Assembly: GCA_022823775.1 (NCBI GenBank)
Contig: JAJEHI010000131.1
Location: forward strand, 1-64,000
Direction: 5' to 3'
Source: Defluviicoccus sp.
GTDB lineage: Bacteria > Pseudomonadota > Alphaproteobacteria > MPNO01
DNA length: 64,000 nucleotides
Position numbers and translations under genes: made by a program. A model generated the notes under the pieces. The model saw only the letters and a list, made by a program, of their open reading frames with translations, was not told the DNA's origin and made no database searches. This document shows, piece after piece, positions 45,374-54,608 of the stretch; position 1 is the first letter of the stretch; the number at the start of each line of letters is the position of its first letter.

Positions 45374-46369
45374 TCATATCTTGGAGATTTCGAAAGTCGA
45401 CGGAGCGAACAGGTCCTCGGCGGTGAGCTTGCGGACCGACAGCCCCTGATCGTAGGAATAGCGCGTGATCGTCTCGATCTCGTGGGCGCATTCCGTCACG
45501 CCGTAGCGCCAGTAATCGTCGCCCATGAACGCCCGGGTCTCCAGCGCCTCGGCCTCGACCCAGGGAAGCGTGACGTTGAGGGCGGCGATCTCCCGCACCT
45601 CTTCCAGCGCGATCGCCTTCGCCTTGAGCAGGGCCTTATAGAGGCTTCCCGGTAGCCAGGGATATTGCTCGGCGAGCGACTTCTTGATTCCCATCAGATG
45701 CATGATCGGGAAGAGTTTGGTCTTCTCCCAATAGGCCCGTTCGACCGCGCGGTAATCCGGGAACAACCGGGCGATGTTGGGCTTGCCCTGAAGAAAGCTC
45801 GACGGCGCGCGGGCAGTCATCAGCGCGTCGAGCTCGCCGGCCTCGAACAGCTCGACCAGAGTCTTGTCCTCGGGGATCGGCTGCAGGTCGACGCCATTAG
45901 TGAGCACAAGCGGCGTGCGTTCGTCCCGCCCGGCCTCTTCCTGCCCTCCCGAGCGCCAGTGGATCTCGTTCGGCTTCACGCCGTACTCATCCTCCATCAT
46001 GCCGCGCATCCAGACCGGCGCGGTCATCTGGTATTCGGGCAGACCGACCGTCTTGTCGCGCAAATCCTCGGGCTTCTCGATGCCCTTGTCGGTGCGGATA
46101 TAGATCCCGGAATGGCGAAACACGCGCGACACGAAGGCCGGGATTCCGACGAACGGGCTTTCGCCGCGCGACGTCACGATCATGAAGCTGGAGAACGACA
46201 GCTCGCAGGCGTCGAATTCCTGGAAGCGGAAGGCGCGGAAGAACACCTCTTCCGGCTCCATCGGAATGAAGGTGACTTCGCAACCCTCGACCTCGACCCG
46301 ACCGTCCTTGATCGCCGCGACCCGGTCGTAATCGCCGCAAGCGATGGTTAGCGGAACCTTGGCGACCAT
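45374..46369 (-). CDS. 4,5-dihydroxyphthalate decarboxylase-like protein, copy 1
   Basis: A 331-residue cytosolic protein with the periplasmic-binding-protein type II fold used by 4,5-dihydroxyphthalate decarboxylase (Pht5) relatives: LTIACGDYDRVAAIKDGRVEV, SFSSFMIVTSRGE, FVGIPAFVSRVFRHSGIYIR and DLRDKTVGLPEYQMTAPVW. No signal peptide is present, so it is not an ordinary ABC binding protein. It is 80 bases downstream of a second relative and of a heme-oxygenase-fold diiron protein on the same strand. The substrate is unknown; a decarboxylase or a ligand-binding role are both possible. Confidence 0.82.
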   Translation of the reverse strand: MVAKVPLTIACGDYDRVAAIKDGRVEVEGCEVTFIPMEPEEVFFRAFRFQEFDACELSFSSFMIVTSRGESPFVGIPAFVSRVFRHSGIYIRTDKGIEKPEDLRDKTVGLPEYQMTAPVWMRGMMEDEYGVKPNEIHWRSGGQEEAGRDERTPLVLTNGVDLQPIPEDKTLVELFEAGELDALMTARAPSSFLQGKPNIARLFPDYRAVERAYWEKTKLFPIMHLMGIKKSLAEQYPWLPGSLYKALLKAKAIALEEVREIAALNVTLPWVEAEALETRAFMGDDYWRYGVTECAHEIETITRYSYDQGLSVRKLTAEDLFAPSTFEISKI

Positions 46370-46449
46370 CGGTACCTCCCTGCCCTATGCGTCGGCGCGA
46401 ACCTAGCGTTCCGGGGACGGCCCTGCAATCGGTCGGGACAGGCGCGCGG

Positions 46450-47439
46450 TCATACCTTGAACTCGGCCTGGATTTCGGGCGGAAACAGATCTTCCGGCGC
46501 GATCTTCCTGTGGCAGACGCCCTGCTCGAACCCGTATTGCAGGAACGCCTCCAGCGTCCTCCGGTTGGCCTCGATGCCGTAGGGAAAGAAGTCGTCGCCG
46601 AACAATCCGCGCGCCTCGGCCGCGGCGTCGAAGCACCACGCGAAGGGGAACCGGGTCGCCGTGATTTCCAGCGCGCGGCGCATCGCGTTCCCCTTGGCTT
46701 CCTCGAACGCCTTCAGGAGGTTCATCGCGATCCAGCGGTTGGCCTGGAAAACGTCTCCCCTGAGCGCGATCACGTGCATGATCGGGAAAATCCCGGTCTC
46801 CCGGTAATAGGCTTCCTCGATCTCGCGGTAATCGGGGTAGAGCCTGACGATTTCTCCGCTGCCGTCCTCGGCCGCCTCCGGAGGATGGGCGCTCATCGCA
46901 ACGTCGATGTCCCCAGCGAGCAGCATCTCGTTGAGGCTCCGTTCCGGTTCCGGGCGGTAGCGGATGCCCTCCGGCAGTCGAAGCTCCACCTTTTCGACCC
47001 GTCCGGGCTGGTTCACGCCGGCCTGGATCCATTCGATCTCCGTCAGGGGAACGCCGACCTGATGGGCAAGCCAGCCCCGCGTGTAAATCGAGGCGGTCTG
47101 CGCCCATTCCGGGATGCCGATCCGCTTCCCGGCGAGCTCTCCGGCACCCTTGAGAGGACTGTCGGCCCGGATATAGAGGGACGACTGGCGAAAGACGCGC
47201 GAAGGAAACACGGGAATGGCCGTGATCGACTCATCGCCTTGGGACTTGAGGGAAATGTACTTGCCCATCGACATCTCGGAGACGTCCCACTCCCGGAACC
47301 GGGTAAAGCGGAAAAACACCTCCTCGATGGTGAGCTTCAGGTAGTTGAGCTCGATCCCTTCCGCGGCAACGTCGCCCGAGACCAGGTCGTGGAAGTGGTC
47401 GTACTCGCTGGCCGCGAACGTCAGTCTGAGCGGCGCCAT
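46450..47439 (-). CDS. 4,5-dihydroxyphthalate decarboxylase-like protein, copy 2
   Basis: A 329-residue relative of the protein encoded next to it. It has LTFAASEYDHFHDLVSGDVA, SMGKYISLKSQGDE, AIPVFPSRVFRQSSLYIRAD and LAGKRIGIPEWAQTASIY. Both copies keep the block xIPxFxSRVFRxSxxYIR, which marks this decarboxylase-like group. ATG 47439 follows the upstream gene stop by two bases. No signal peptide. The pair is diverged enough to have different substrates or to form a heteromer. Confidence 0.82.
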   Translation of the reverse strand: MAPLRLTFAASEYDHFHDLVSGDVAAEGIELNYLKLTIEEVFFRFTRFREWDVSEMSMGKYISLKSQGDESITAIPVFPSRVFRQSSLYIRADSPLKGAGELAGKRIGIPEWAQTASIYTRGWLAHQVGVPLTEIEWIQAGVNQPGRVEKVELRLPEGIRYRPEPERSLNEMLLAGDIDVAMSAHPPEAAEDGSGEIVRLYPDYREIEEAYYRETGIFPIMHVIALRGDVFQANRWIAMNLLKAFEEAKGNAMRRALEITATRFPFAWCFDAAAEARGLFGDDFFPYGIEANRRTLEAFLQYGFEQGVCHRKIAPEDLFPPEIQAEFKV

Positions 47440-47441
47440 CG

Positions 47442-48164
47442 TCAGCCCGCCCTCGCCCGGTCGGCGGCGGCGCATATGCCGTTCCAGTAGTTCTCCCAGA
47501 CCATCAGGTTGACCCGGCACGCTTCGACCACCGCATCTTCCATGCCGAGGTCGGTCGCATATTTCGCGACCGCGTTCCAGCCGATGTCGGAATGCTCGAC
47601 ATCGGCCTCTTCGTGGATCTTGAAGAAGCCCAGCTTCTCGTCTTCAAGGCCCAGCGTTTCCCTCCAGCGCTTGCGTTCGAGCCCGAGCCAGCCCAGCTCG
47701 CGCAGCTCGCCGGCACCGTATCCCGGCAGGGCCGAGCGTTCGGCGCAGGTGTTCGCGATCAGCCCTTCCAGCCAGTGCCGGTTCGTCATCAGCGCTTCCC
47801 ACGCCAGCCAGCTCAGCCGGGTGGTGTCGAGCAACGGTTCGGCACGAATATCCTCCCGGGCGAGGCCCAGGCAAACGCCGAGATCCTCGACGATTTCCCA
47901 ATGCGGCTGCCCGCCGCCGTATTCGTGGTCGGCGATGATTTCCTGCGAACAGGCGTGAATGATGTCGAGCTTGACGTCCCACTCCGGGCAATTGGTCGCT
48001 ACCCGGAGCTTCAGGACCGAGTTACGAAAACGGGTGTTCTGGCGGTGCTGCATCACGAAGATGCGCGCACGCTCCATCGTCACTTCTTCGTTGTAGATCC
48101 GAACGCGCTTGGCGAAATCGTCCACCACCTCGTCGAGCCGTTCGATCACGTTCGTGGAACTCAT
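47442..48164 (-). CDS. Heme-oxygenase-fold diiron (TenA/PqqC/CADD-like) oxidase
   Basis: A 240-residue all-helical protein. Six residues match the ligand spacing of HDO-family diiron enzymes: Glu81-x6-His88 (EYGGGQPHWE), Glu142 (AERSAL), His184-x3-Asp188-x2-His191 (IHEEADVEH). This same pattern is found in CADD, UndA-like and related enzymes that use O2 to cut or desaturate amino acid or fatty acid substrates. The family is known for surprising reactions, so the product is not predictable. It follows a LysR gene and precedes two dihydroxyphthalate-decarboxylase-like genes on the same strand. Confidence 0.82.
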   Translation of the reverse strand: MSSTNVIERLDEVVDDFAKRVRIYNEEVTMERARIFVMQHRQNTRFRNSVLKLRVATNCPEWDVKLDIIHACSQEIIADHEYGGGQPHWEIVEDLGVCLGLAREDIRAEPLLDTTRLSWLAWEALMTNRHWLEGLIANTCAERSALPGYGAGELRELGWLGLERKRWRETLGLEDEKLGFFKIHEEADVEHSDIGWNAVAKYATDLGMEDAVVEACRVNLMVWENYWNGICAAADRARAG

Positions 48165-48219
48165 GGAAATACGCTCCTCGTTTCTGGGAAACCTCGGGGT
48201 CGGGACGGGGAAGACGCGG

Positions 48220-49143
48220 TCAGGGCGCGCGCCAGAACCCGTCGCCGGACTCGATACGCTCTTCGGCGAGCTTCCTGACTATATCGAAAACCACGGTCGC
48301 GGCGTTGGTCTGGGCGGAGCGGCTGGGCCAGGCCAGATGCAGGGTCCGCGAAATCCTTGGCCGGCTGATTCTGACCGCGTGAAGCCGCCCGGCGCGTACC
48401 GCGTCCAGCACCGCTCCGATCGGAAGGACGGTCGCTCCGACCCCGGCCTCCACCAGCTCCCGCACCGTGGCAACGGAATCGACTTCGCAGGAAACATGGA
48501 TCGGGATATCGCGCTGTTCCGCCGCCCGTTCGACCAGCATCCGCGTGCCGTGCGGTTTGCTCGGCAGGATCAAGGGACGATCCCTGAGTTTCGTCAGCGG
48601 AATCTTTTCTGTCCGCTCGATGCCGTCCTTGATCGGCGAAATGTAATAGAGGTCCTCGATCAGCAGCGCCGTGGCCTCGATACCCTTGATCGCCGTCGGG
48701 TTATAGGTGAAGCCCAGGTCGATGCGGCCCTCGTCGAGCCATTGCATAACGTCCTCGCTCAGCCCTTCGACGAGATTGAGCGAGATACCCGGAAAAGCGG
48801 CGCTGCACTGCTGCACTATACGCGTCGAGAGGAGTGCGCTCGCGGTCGGCGTGACTCCCAGCACAAGAGGGCCGCGCGGCGGGCCGGCGAGATCGATCAT
48901 CTCCTGCTTGGCAAGTTCGATCTGGCGCAGGATCGCCTGAGCGTGCTTGAGCAGCGCGTCTCCGGCTTCCGTCGTCCGTACGCCGCGGGAGTGGCGCACG
49001 AGCAGCTTCGAGCCGAGCTCCTCCTCGAGTTTGCGCACTTGAAATCCCAGAGCCGGCTGCGCGACACGGACCCGTTCGGCGGCTTTGGTGAAGCTCTTCG
49101 CCTGCACGACCTCCACGAAATAACGCAACTGACGCACGTCCAT
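48220..49143 (-). CDS. LysR family transcriptional regulator
   Basis: A 307-residue LysR protein. The winged helix-turn-helix is at about 14-48 (KSFTKAAERVRVAQPALGFQ, then VRKLEEELGSKLL) and the effector-binding domain follows (GPLVLGVTPTASALLSTRIV to VLPIGAVLDAVRAGRL). It lies 55 bases upstream of the diiron oxidase gene on the same strand and is the likely regulator of that operon. Many LysR proteins of this subgroup (Nac/Cbl or TsaR-like) respond to an aromatic or sulfur compound, but the ligand is not clear. Confidence 0.93.
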   Translation of the reverse strand: MDVRQLRYFVEVVQAKSFTKAAERVRVAQPALGFQVRKLEEELGSKLLVRHSRGVRTTEAGDALLKHAQAILRQIELAKQEMIDLAGPPRGPLVLGVTPTASALLSTRIVQQCSAAFPGISLNLVEGLSEDVMQWLDEGRIDLGFTYNPTAIKGIEATALLIEDLYYISPIKDGIERTEKIPLTKLRDRPLILPSKPHGTRMLVERAAEQRDIPIHVSCEVDSVATVRELVEAGVGATVLPIGAVLDAVRAGRLHAVRISRPRISRTLHLAWPSRSAQTNAATVVFDIVRKLAEERIESGDGFWRAP

Positions 49144-49232
49144 CGCGCGGCTCCCAGCCCCCCCGAGCTGCTTTCAGGATACACGGAGGCGAAGGAATGG
49201 CCAGAGCGCGGCGCGCGAAGAGTGCCGCGCGT

Positions 49233-49246
49233 CGATAAACCTATCG
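49233..49246. promoter_or_regulatory. Small inverted repeat, possible LysR operator
   Basis: CGATA, four bases, TATCG lie 90 bases upstream of the LysR start. The arm is short and does not fit the T-N11-A rule perfectly, so it is only a candidate binding site. Confidence 0.2.
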
Positions 49247-49345
49247 TGATGACCCCCCGTCGGTTCCCGATTTCCGGCCACAGGTCTTATAGTCGGCCGA
49301 ATGAAGATCGATCGCCGCAAGCCCGACGGGCTGCGCTGAACCGCG

Positions 49346-49756
49346 ATGCGCTATATCGCCGTGGGGCTCGCCTTCGGGTGCGGCTGGGCCGCGATCCAGT
49401 ATTTTCGCGGCGAGATGACCGGCATCCCGGCCCTCGGCGGTCCCGTCCTGCTGTGCGGACTTTTCGGCGCGCTGCTCTGGGGTATTCGAACCGTCCTGAT
49501 CCGCGTCGTCGGGAAACGCCGCCGGCCCTGGCGCCGGCGGCCGACGGTCAGATGTCCGCGAAAGTGTGCGTCTCCGCCGCGCCGCCCGGATGCACCACCG
49601 CCCCGTTCACCGCCGGGCCCACGGTCTGGGCGTAGCGCCAGATTGCGCCGCTGTTGTGGTCGGTTCCGCGCGGCTTCCAGTTCTTGCGTCGCTCCTCCAG
49701 TTCTTCCTCGCTCAGAGCGACATCCAGCCTGCCCCCGACCGCGTCGATGGAAATAA
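49346..49756 (+). CDS. Possible small membrane protein overlapping ilvD
   Basis: A frame of 136 residues whose first 60 residues look real: [20 protein letters not shown], then a linker and [20 protein letters not shown], two hydrophobic helices followed by basic residues. After about residue 67 the frame runs antisense into ilvD for 209 bases and becomes Pro/Arg-rich, as expected for a shadow frame. The true gene may have lost its stop or end by an unseen frameshift. TATAGT at 49288 could be a -10 box. No family is recognised. Confidence 0.35.
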   Translation: MRYIAVGLAFGCGWAAIQYFRGEMTGIPALGGPVLLCGLFGALLWGIRTVLIRVVGKRRRPWRRRPTVRCPRKCASPPRRPDAPPPRSPPGPRSGRSARLRRCCGRFRAASSSCVAPPVLPRSERHPACPRPRRWK

Positions 49757-51290
49757 TGTCGCCGTCCTCGATCAGGCCGATGGGGCCGCCCACCGCGGCT
49801 TCCGGCCCGACATGGCCGATGCAGAACCCGCGCGTGCCGCCAGAGAAACGCCCGTCGGTGATCAGCGCCACGCTTTCGCCCATACCAAGCCCGTAAAGCG
49901 CGGCGGTGGTCGAGAGCATCTCGCGCATTCCAGGCCCTCCGCGCGGGCCCTCGTAACGGATGACGATGACCTCGCCCTCCTCGATCTCGCGCTTCACGAC
50001 GGCGTCGAAAGCGTCTTCTTCGCAGTCGAACACCCGGGCGGGCCCGGTGAACTGCTGCCGGGCGAGGCCCGCGACTTTCACGATCGCGCCCTCGGGGGCA
50101 AGACTGCCCCTGAGTCCGACGACGCCTCCCGTCGGCGAAAGCGGGTTCGAGGCCCGGTAGAACACGTCCTGATCTTCGGGGAACCGAACGTCGGCGTAGT
50201 TCTCCCGCAAGGTCTTTCCCGTCACCGTCGGGCAATCGCCTTCCAGCAGTCCGGCATCCAGCAGCTCCTTGATCACGACACCGACACCGCCCGCTTCGTA
50301 CATCGCCCGCGCGGTGTGCTTTCCGCCCGGCATCAGGTCGGCGATATAGGGCGTTTTCTTGAAGATCTCGGTGACGTCGTCGAGCGTGTAGCGGATTCCC
50401 GCCTCGTTCGCGATCGCCGGCAGGTGCAGGCCGGCGTTGGTCGACCCGCCGGTCGCCGCCACCACCTTCGCCGCGTTGTCGAGCGCCTCGCGGGTGACGA
50501 CATCGCGCGGACGGATCCCTTCCCGAAGCGCATGCATCGCCGCGCGGCCCGACGCCTCGACCATGGAATCGCGGGATTCGTAGGCTGCCGGCGCGCCGGC
50601 CGAGGCGGGCAGGGCGAGACCGATCGCCTCAGACACGCAGGCCATCGTATTGGCGGTGAACTGTCCGCCGCAGGAGCCGGCGCAGGGACAGGCCGCCGCT
50701 TCCAGCTCTTCCAGATCGGCATCCGACATCTTGCCGGCCGCGTGCTGCCCGACCCCTTCGAACACGTCGACGATGGTGACATCGCGGCCGCGGAACCTGC
50801 CGGGCAGGATCGTCCCCCCGTAAACGAACACCGAGGGGACGTTGAGGCGCACCATCGCCATCATCATTCCGGGCAGGGACTTGTCGCAGCCGGCCAGCCC
50901 CACGAGAGCGTCGTAGCAATGGCCGCGCATGGTGAGCTCGACCGAGTCGGCGATGATTTCGCGGCTTACCAGCGAGGATTTCATCCCGTCATGGCCCATC
51001 GCGATGCCGTCGGTGACGGTGATGGTCGCGAACTCGCGCGGCGTGCCGCCGGCGTCCGAAACCCCGCGCTTGGCCGCCTGTGCCTGGCGCGACAGCGAGA
51101 TATTGCAGGGCGCGGCTTCGTTCCAGCAGGTCGCGACGCCGACCAGCGGCTGATGCACCTCTTCGTCGGTGAGACCCATCGCGTAGAGGAACGCCCGGTG
51201 CGGCGCGCGCTCCGGCCCTTCGGTCACATGGCGGCTGGGAAGCTTCGACTTGTCGAAGCCGTTCGGTGTTCCTCTGGCGGAATCCGGCAT
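49548..51290 (-). CDS. ilvD: Dihydroxy-acid dehydratase
   Basis: A 580-residue Fe-S dehydratase of branched-chain amino acid synthesis. Cluster cysteines are in [32 protein letters not shown] and [21 protein letters not shown]. The remaining signatures are [38 protein letters not shown] and [20 protein letters not shown]. It makes the 2-oxo acid precursors of valine, isoleucine and leucine. It ends within the convergent small membrane ORF and starts 58 bases before the end of valS. Confidence 0.96.
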   Translation of the reverse strand: MPDSARGTPNGFDKSKLPSRHVTEGPERAPHRAFLYAMGLTDEEVHQPLVGVATCWNEAAPCNISLSRQAQAAKRGVSDAGGTPREFATITVTDGIAMGHDGMKSSLVSREIIADSVELTMRGHCYDALVGLAGCDKSLPGMMMAMVRLNVPSVFVYGGTILPGRFRGRDVTIVDVFEGVGQHAAGKMSDADLEELEAAACPCAGSCGGQFTANTMACVSEAIGLALPASAGAPAAYESRDSMVEASGRAAMHALREGIRPRDVVTREALDNAAKVVAATGGSTNAGLHLPAIANEAGIRYTLDDVTEIFKKTPYIADLMPGGKHTARAMYEAGGVGVVIKELLDAGLLEGDCPTVTGKTLRENYADVRFPEDQDVFYRASNPLSPTGGVVGLRGSLAPEGAIVKVAGLARQQFTGPARVFDCEEDAFDAVVKREIEEGEVIVIRYEGPRGGPGMREMLSTTAALYGLGMGESVALITDGRFSGGTRGFCIGHVGPEAAVGGPIGLIEDGDIISIDAVGGRLDVALSEEELEERRKNWKPRGTDHNSGAIWRYAQTVGPAVNGAVVHPGGAAETHTFADI

Positions 51291-51348
51291 GTCTTTCCCC
51301 GGTCGGTGCGAAATCCGGCCGCACCATAACCGGGGCCGGTTCGGGTGG

Positions 51349-54021
51349 CTAGGCTGCGGCCAGCCGATCTATGGCTTCGGCGAGGCGGTCCCTCGACCGA
51401 TGCAGTTCGACGAGGCGTTCGCGCTGTTCCTCAACCACCTCTTCGGGCGCCCGCGCGACGAAATTCTCGTTTCCGAGCTTGGCGTCGATCTTGCCGATTT
51501 CGCCGGCAAGCTTCTGGAGCTCCTTTTCGAGCCGCGACTTCTCCTGCCCGATATCGATAACTTCGCCGACCGGAAGCGCAAACACGGCCTCGTCGACGAC
51601 CGCCTGGACAGCCCCCTTCGGCACGTGCGCGCCGTCGGCACCGTCGATCCCCTCGAGCCTGGCGAGTCGCCGGATCAGCCCTTCGTGGCGATCCAGCCTC
51701 GCTCCGGTCTCGGCGTTCGCTCCCTGGACGATCAGGCCTAGCTTCGCCCCGGGCGGCACGTTTATCTCGGCACGCACGGCGCGGATCGTCGACACCGCGC
51801 GGACCACCCAGTCCATCTCCGCCTTTGCATCCGAGCGCACGAAGGTATCGGCGAGGTCGGGCCAGCTTCCGTCGATCAGCAGATGCCCGCGCGGCGCGTT
51901 CGGCGGCGCGAGCGCTTCCCACAGCTCCTCGGTCACGAACGGCATGATCGGGTGCAGGAGGTGGAGCAGCGTATCCAGCGTCCAAGCCATGGCGGCGCGG
52001 GTTTCGGCTTTCTCCGTTTCCGTGCCGGCATCGAGGATCGGCTTGGTAAACTCGATATACCAGTCGCAGAACGTGTGCCAGGTGAAGCGGTAGAGCGCTT
52101 GCGCGGCATCGTTGAAGCGGTAGGCCGAGACCGCTTCTTCGGCCTCCGCCGCGGCAACCGCGATCTCTCCCACGATCCACCGGTTCACGGTCAACGAAAC
52201 CGCCTTCGGGTCGAACGCCCCGTCCGGCGTGCAGCCGTTCATCTGGGCGTAGCGGGCGGCGTTCCATATCTTGGTGACGAAGTTGCGGTAGCCCGCGATC
52301 CGGCCGGTCGAGAGCTTTATGTCGCGGCCCTGCGCGGCGAGTGCGGTAAGCGTGAAACGGAGCGCGTCCGCACCGTATTCCTCGATCAGCTCCAGGGGGT
52401 CGAGAACGTTGCCCTTGCTCTTCGACATCTTCTGGCCGCGCGCGTCGCGCACCAGGGCATGGATGTAGACGGTCTCGAACGGAATCTCGTTCCGGAAGCG
52501 GAGTCCCATCATCGCCATGCGGGCGACCCAGAAGAAGATGATGTCGAATCCGGTCACCAGGACGCTGGTCGGGTAGTAGCGTCCGAGCTCGGCCGTCTCT
52601 TCGGGCCAGCCGAGAGTCGAGAACGGCCATAGCGCGGAGGAGAACCAGGTATCGAGAACGTCGGTGTCCTGGAACAGCTCGACATCCGCGCCGTAATGCT
52701 TCCGGGCCGCCGCGCGGGCGTCCTCTTCGGTCATCTCGACGAAGAACGTGCCGTCCGGTCCGAACCAGGCCGGGATCCGGTGGCCCCACCAGATCTGCCG
52801 CGAGATGCACCAGGGCTGGATCTTCCTCATCCAATCGAAATAGGTGTGCTCCCAATGCTTCGGGACGAAGCGTATGCGTCCGCTCTCCACCGCCTCGATC
52901 GCGGGTCCGGCAAGGGCTTGGGCGTCGACGAACCACTGGTCGGTGAGCATCGGCTCGATGACCACGCCGGAGCGGTCGCCGTGCGGGATCGTCATCGGGT
53001 TGTCTTCGACCGCCTCGATCGACCCGGCCGTCTCGAGCTCCTCGAGGACCTTCTTGCGCGCCGCCTCGCGGGTCAGACCCCGGAGCCGGGCCGGAACGTT
53101 CTCGTTCAGATTGGCGTTCTCGTCGAAGATGGACACCATTTCGAGCCCGTGGCGCCGGCCGACCTCGAAATCGTTGAAGTCGTGCGCGGGCGTGATCTTG
53201 ACCGCGCCGGAACCCTTCTCGGGGTCGGAATATTCGTCCGCGACGATGGGGAGCCGTCGGCCCACGATGGGCAGGATCGCGAACTTGCCGACGAGATCCC
53301 TGTAGCGTTCGTCATCGGGATGGACCGCCACCGCGGTGTCGCCCAGCATGGTTTCCGGCCGGGTGGTCGCGACCGTGATCGTCCGCCCCTCCCCGTCTTC
53401 GACGGGATAGGCGATGTACCAGAGCTTGCCCTTGATTTCCCGTTGTTCGACCTCGAGGTCAGAGATCGCGGTGTGAAGCTTGGGATCCCAGTTGACCAGG
53501 CGCTTGTCGCGATAGATCAGACCGTCCTTGTACAGCCTGACGAACACCGTGCGGACGGCCCGCGACAGGCCGTCATCCATGGTGAAGCGCTCCCGGCTCC
53601 AGTCGCAGGACGCGCCGAGCCGGCGCAGCTGGCCGGTGATCGTGCCGCCCGATTCCGCCTTCCAGTTCCAGACGCGGTCGATGAACGCCTCGCGGCCGAG
53701 ATCGTGGCGCGTCTTTCCCTCGGCCTCCAGCTGGCGCTCGACCACCATCTGCGTGGCGATTCCCGCGTGGTCGGTTCCCGGCTGCCAGAGGGCGTCCCTG
53801 CCCTTCATCCGGGCGAAGCGGATCAGGATGTCCTGGAGCGTGTTGTTGAGCGCATGCCCCATGTGAAGGCTGCCCGTGACGTTGGGCGGCGGGATGACGA
53901 TCGAATAGGGGGCGCCGTTCCGCTCCGCGTCCCGGGCACGCCCGCAGGCAAACGCGCCCGCCGATTCCCATCGCGCGTAGATGCGATCTTCGACTTCGGC
54001 GGGCCGATAGGTCTTGTCCAT
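51349..54021 (-). CDS. valS: Valyl-tRNA synthetase
   Basis: An 890-residue class I aminoacyl-tRNA synthetase. HIGH is at residues 53-56 (HMGH within [16 protein letters not shown]) and KMSKS at residues 531-535. The editing domain shows [17 protein letters not shown]. The C-terminal coiled-coil arm ([20 protein letters not shown]) is typical of ValS. It charges tRNA-Val. It is followed upstream by popZ, the usual alphaproteobacterial order. Confidence 0.97.
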   Translation of the reverse strand: MDKTYRPAEVEDRIYARWESAGAFACGRARDAERNGAPYSIVIPPPNVTGSLHMGHALNNTLQDILIRFARMKGRDALWQPGTDHAGIATQMVVERQLEAEGKTRHDLGREAFIDRVWNWKAESGGTITGQLRRLGASCDWSRERFTMDDGLSRAVRTVFVRLYKDGLIYRDKRLVNWDPKLHTAISDLEVEQREIKGKLWYIAYPVEDGEGRTITVATTRPETMLGDTAVAVHPDDERYRDLVGKFAILPIVGRRLPIVADEYSDPEKGSGAVKITPAHDFNDFEVGRRHGLEMVSIFDENANLNENVPARLRGLTREAARKKVLEELETAGSIEAVEDNPMTIPHGDRSGVVIEPMLTDQWFVDAQALAGPAIEAVESGRIRFVPKHWEHTYFDWMRKIQPWCISRQIWWGHRIPAWFGPDGTFFVEMTEEDARAAARKHYGADVELFQDTDVLDTWFSSALWPFSTLGWPEETAELGRYYPTSVLVTGFDIIFFWVARMAMMGLRFRNEIPFETVYIHALVRDARGQKMSKSKGNVLDPLELIEEYGADALRFTLTALAAQGRDIKLSTGRIAGYRNFVTKIWNAARYAQMNGCTPDGAFDPKAVSLTVNRWIVGEIAVAAAEAEEAVSAYRFNDAAQALYRFTWHTFCDWYIEFTKPILDAGTETEKAETRAAMAWTLDTLLHLLHPIMPFVTEELWEALAPPNAPRGHLLIDGSWPDLADTFVRSDAKAEMDWVVRAVSTIRAVRAEINVPPGAKLGLIVQGANAETGARLDRHEGLIRRLARLEGIDGADGAHVPKGAVQAVVDEAVFALPVGEVIDIGQEKSRLEKELQKLAGEIGKIDAKLGNENFVARAPEEVVEEQRERLVELHRSRDRLAEAIDRLAAA

Positions 54022-54058
54022 CGGTGTCTTGGTAAAGTTTACGAAATACCGAACCGGC

Positions 54059-54571
54059 TCAGCGGCCGGCGGTAGTCTCTCCCTGGCGGGACATACGCTC
54101 GATCTCCCGCTGGACGAGCCGCTCGACGACGCCGGGAAGGTTCGCGTCCAGCCAATCCCTGATCATCGGCCGCATGATTTCCTTTGCGGCCTCTTCAATG
54201 GTTTTGCCGCCCCGGTCCTCGTGCAGCGACTTGAGCTCGGCCACGCTTTCTGCCAGGGCAGCGAATGCCGCCGCGGACGCGGTCTCCGCATTCTCGCCGA
54301 CCAGATCCGTTTCCGGCCGGTCCGGCGAGGTTCCCGCGAGGCTCTCCCCAGTCTCCGTGTCGACCACCGATCCGTCCTCCCTGATTTCCTGGGTCAATTC
54401 CAGTATTTCCGTTGCGCCCTCGTCGACGTTCGGGGACGGCCCCCGGTCGCCTCCTGCGGAGGCCTCCGCGTCCGTTGTCTCTCCCGCAGCCGCGCCTTCG
54501 GCTACCGCCTGACGGATCGACTCCAGGATTTCTTCCGTCGAAGGCTCGTCTCGAGGGGTGCGTTCGTTCAT
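54059..54571 (-). CDS. popZ: Polar organizing protein PopZ family (DUF2497)
   Basis: A 170-residue protein. It has a conserved N-terminal helix EPSTEEILESIRQAVAEG, an acidic low-complexity middle (about 30-90) and a helical C-terminus KEIMRPMIRDWLDANLPGVV followed by ERLVQREIERMSRQG. These are the three PopZ elements; the C-terminus self-assembles and the N-terminus binds partners at the cell pole. The acidic linker is shorter than in many species but similar in composition. It is 37 bases upstream of valS on the same strand. Confidence 0.92.
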   Translation of the reverse strand: MNERTPRDEPSTEEILESIRQAVAEGAAAGETTDAEASAGGDRGPSPNVDEGATEILELTQEIREDGSVVDTETGESLAGTSPDRPETDLVGENAETASAAAFAALAESVAELKSLHEDRGGKTIEEAAKEIMRPMIRDWLDANLPGVVERLVQREIERMSRQGETTAGR

Positions 54572-54608
54572 ATCCTGTCTCCGCCCTACCGCTCCGGCGG
54601 CCGTCGGG

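Noticed and set aside
45374-47439. Two ABC transporter substrate-binding proteins
   Set aside because: Neither has a signal peptide or lipobox and no permease or ATPase genes are nearby; the blocks match the dihydroxyphthalate decarboxylase-like group.
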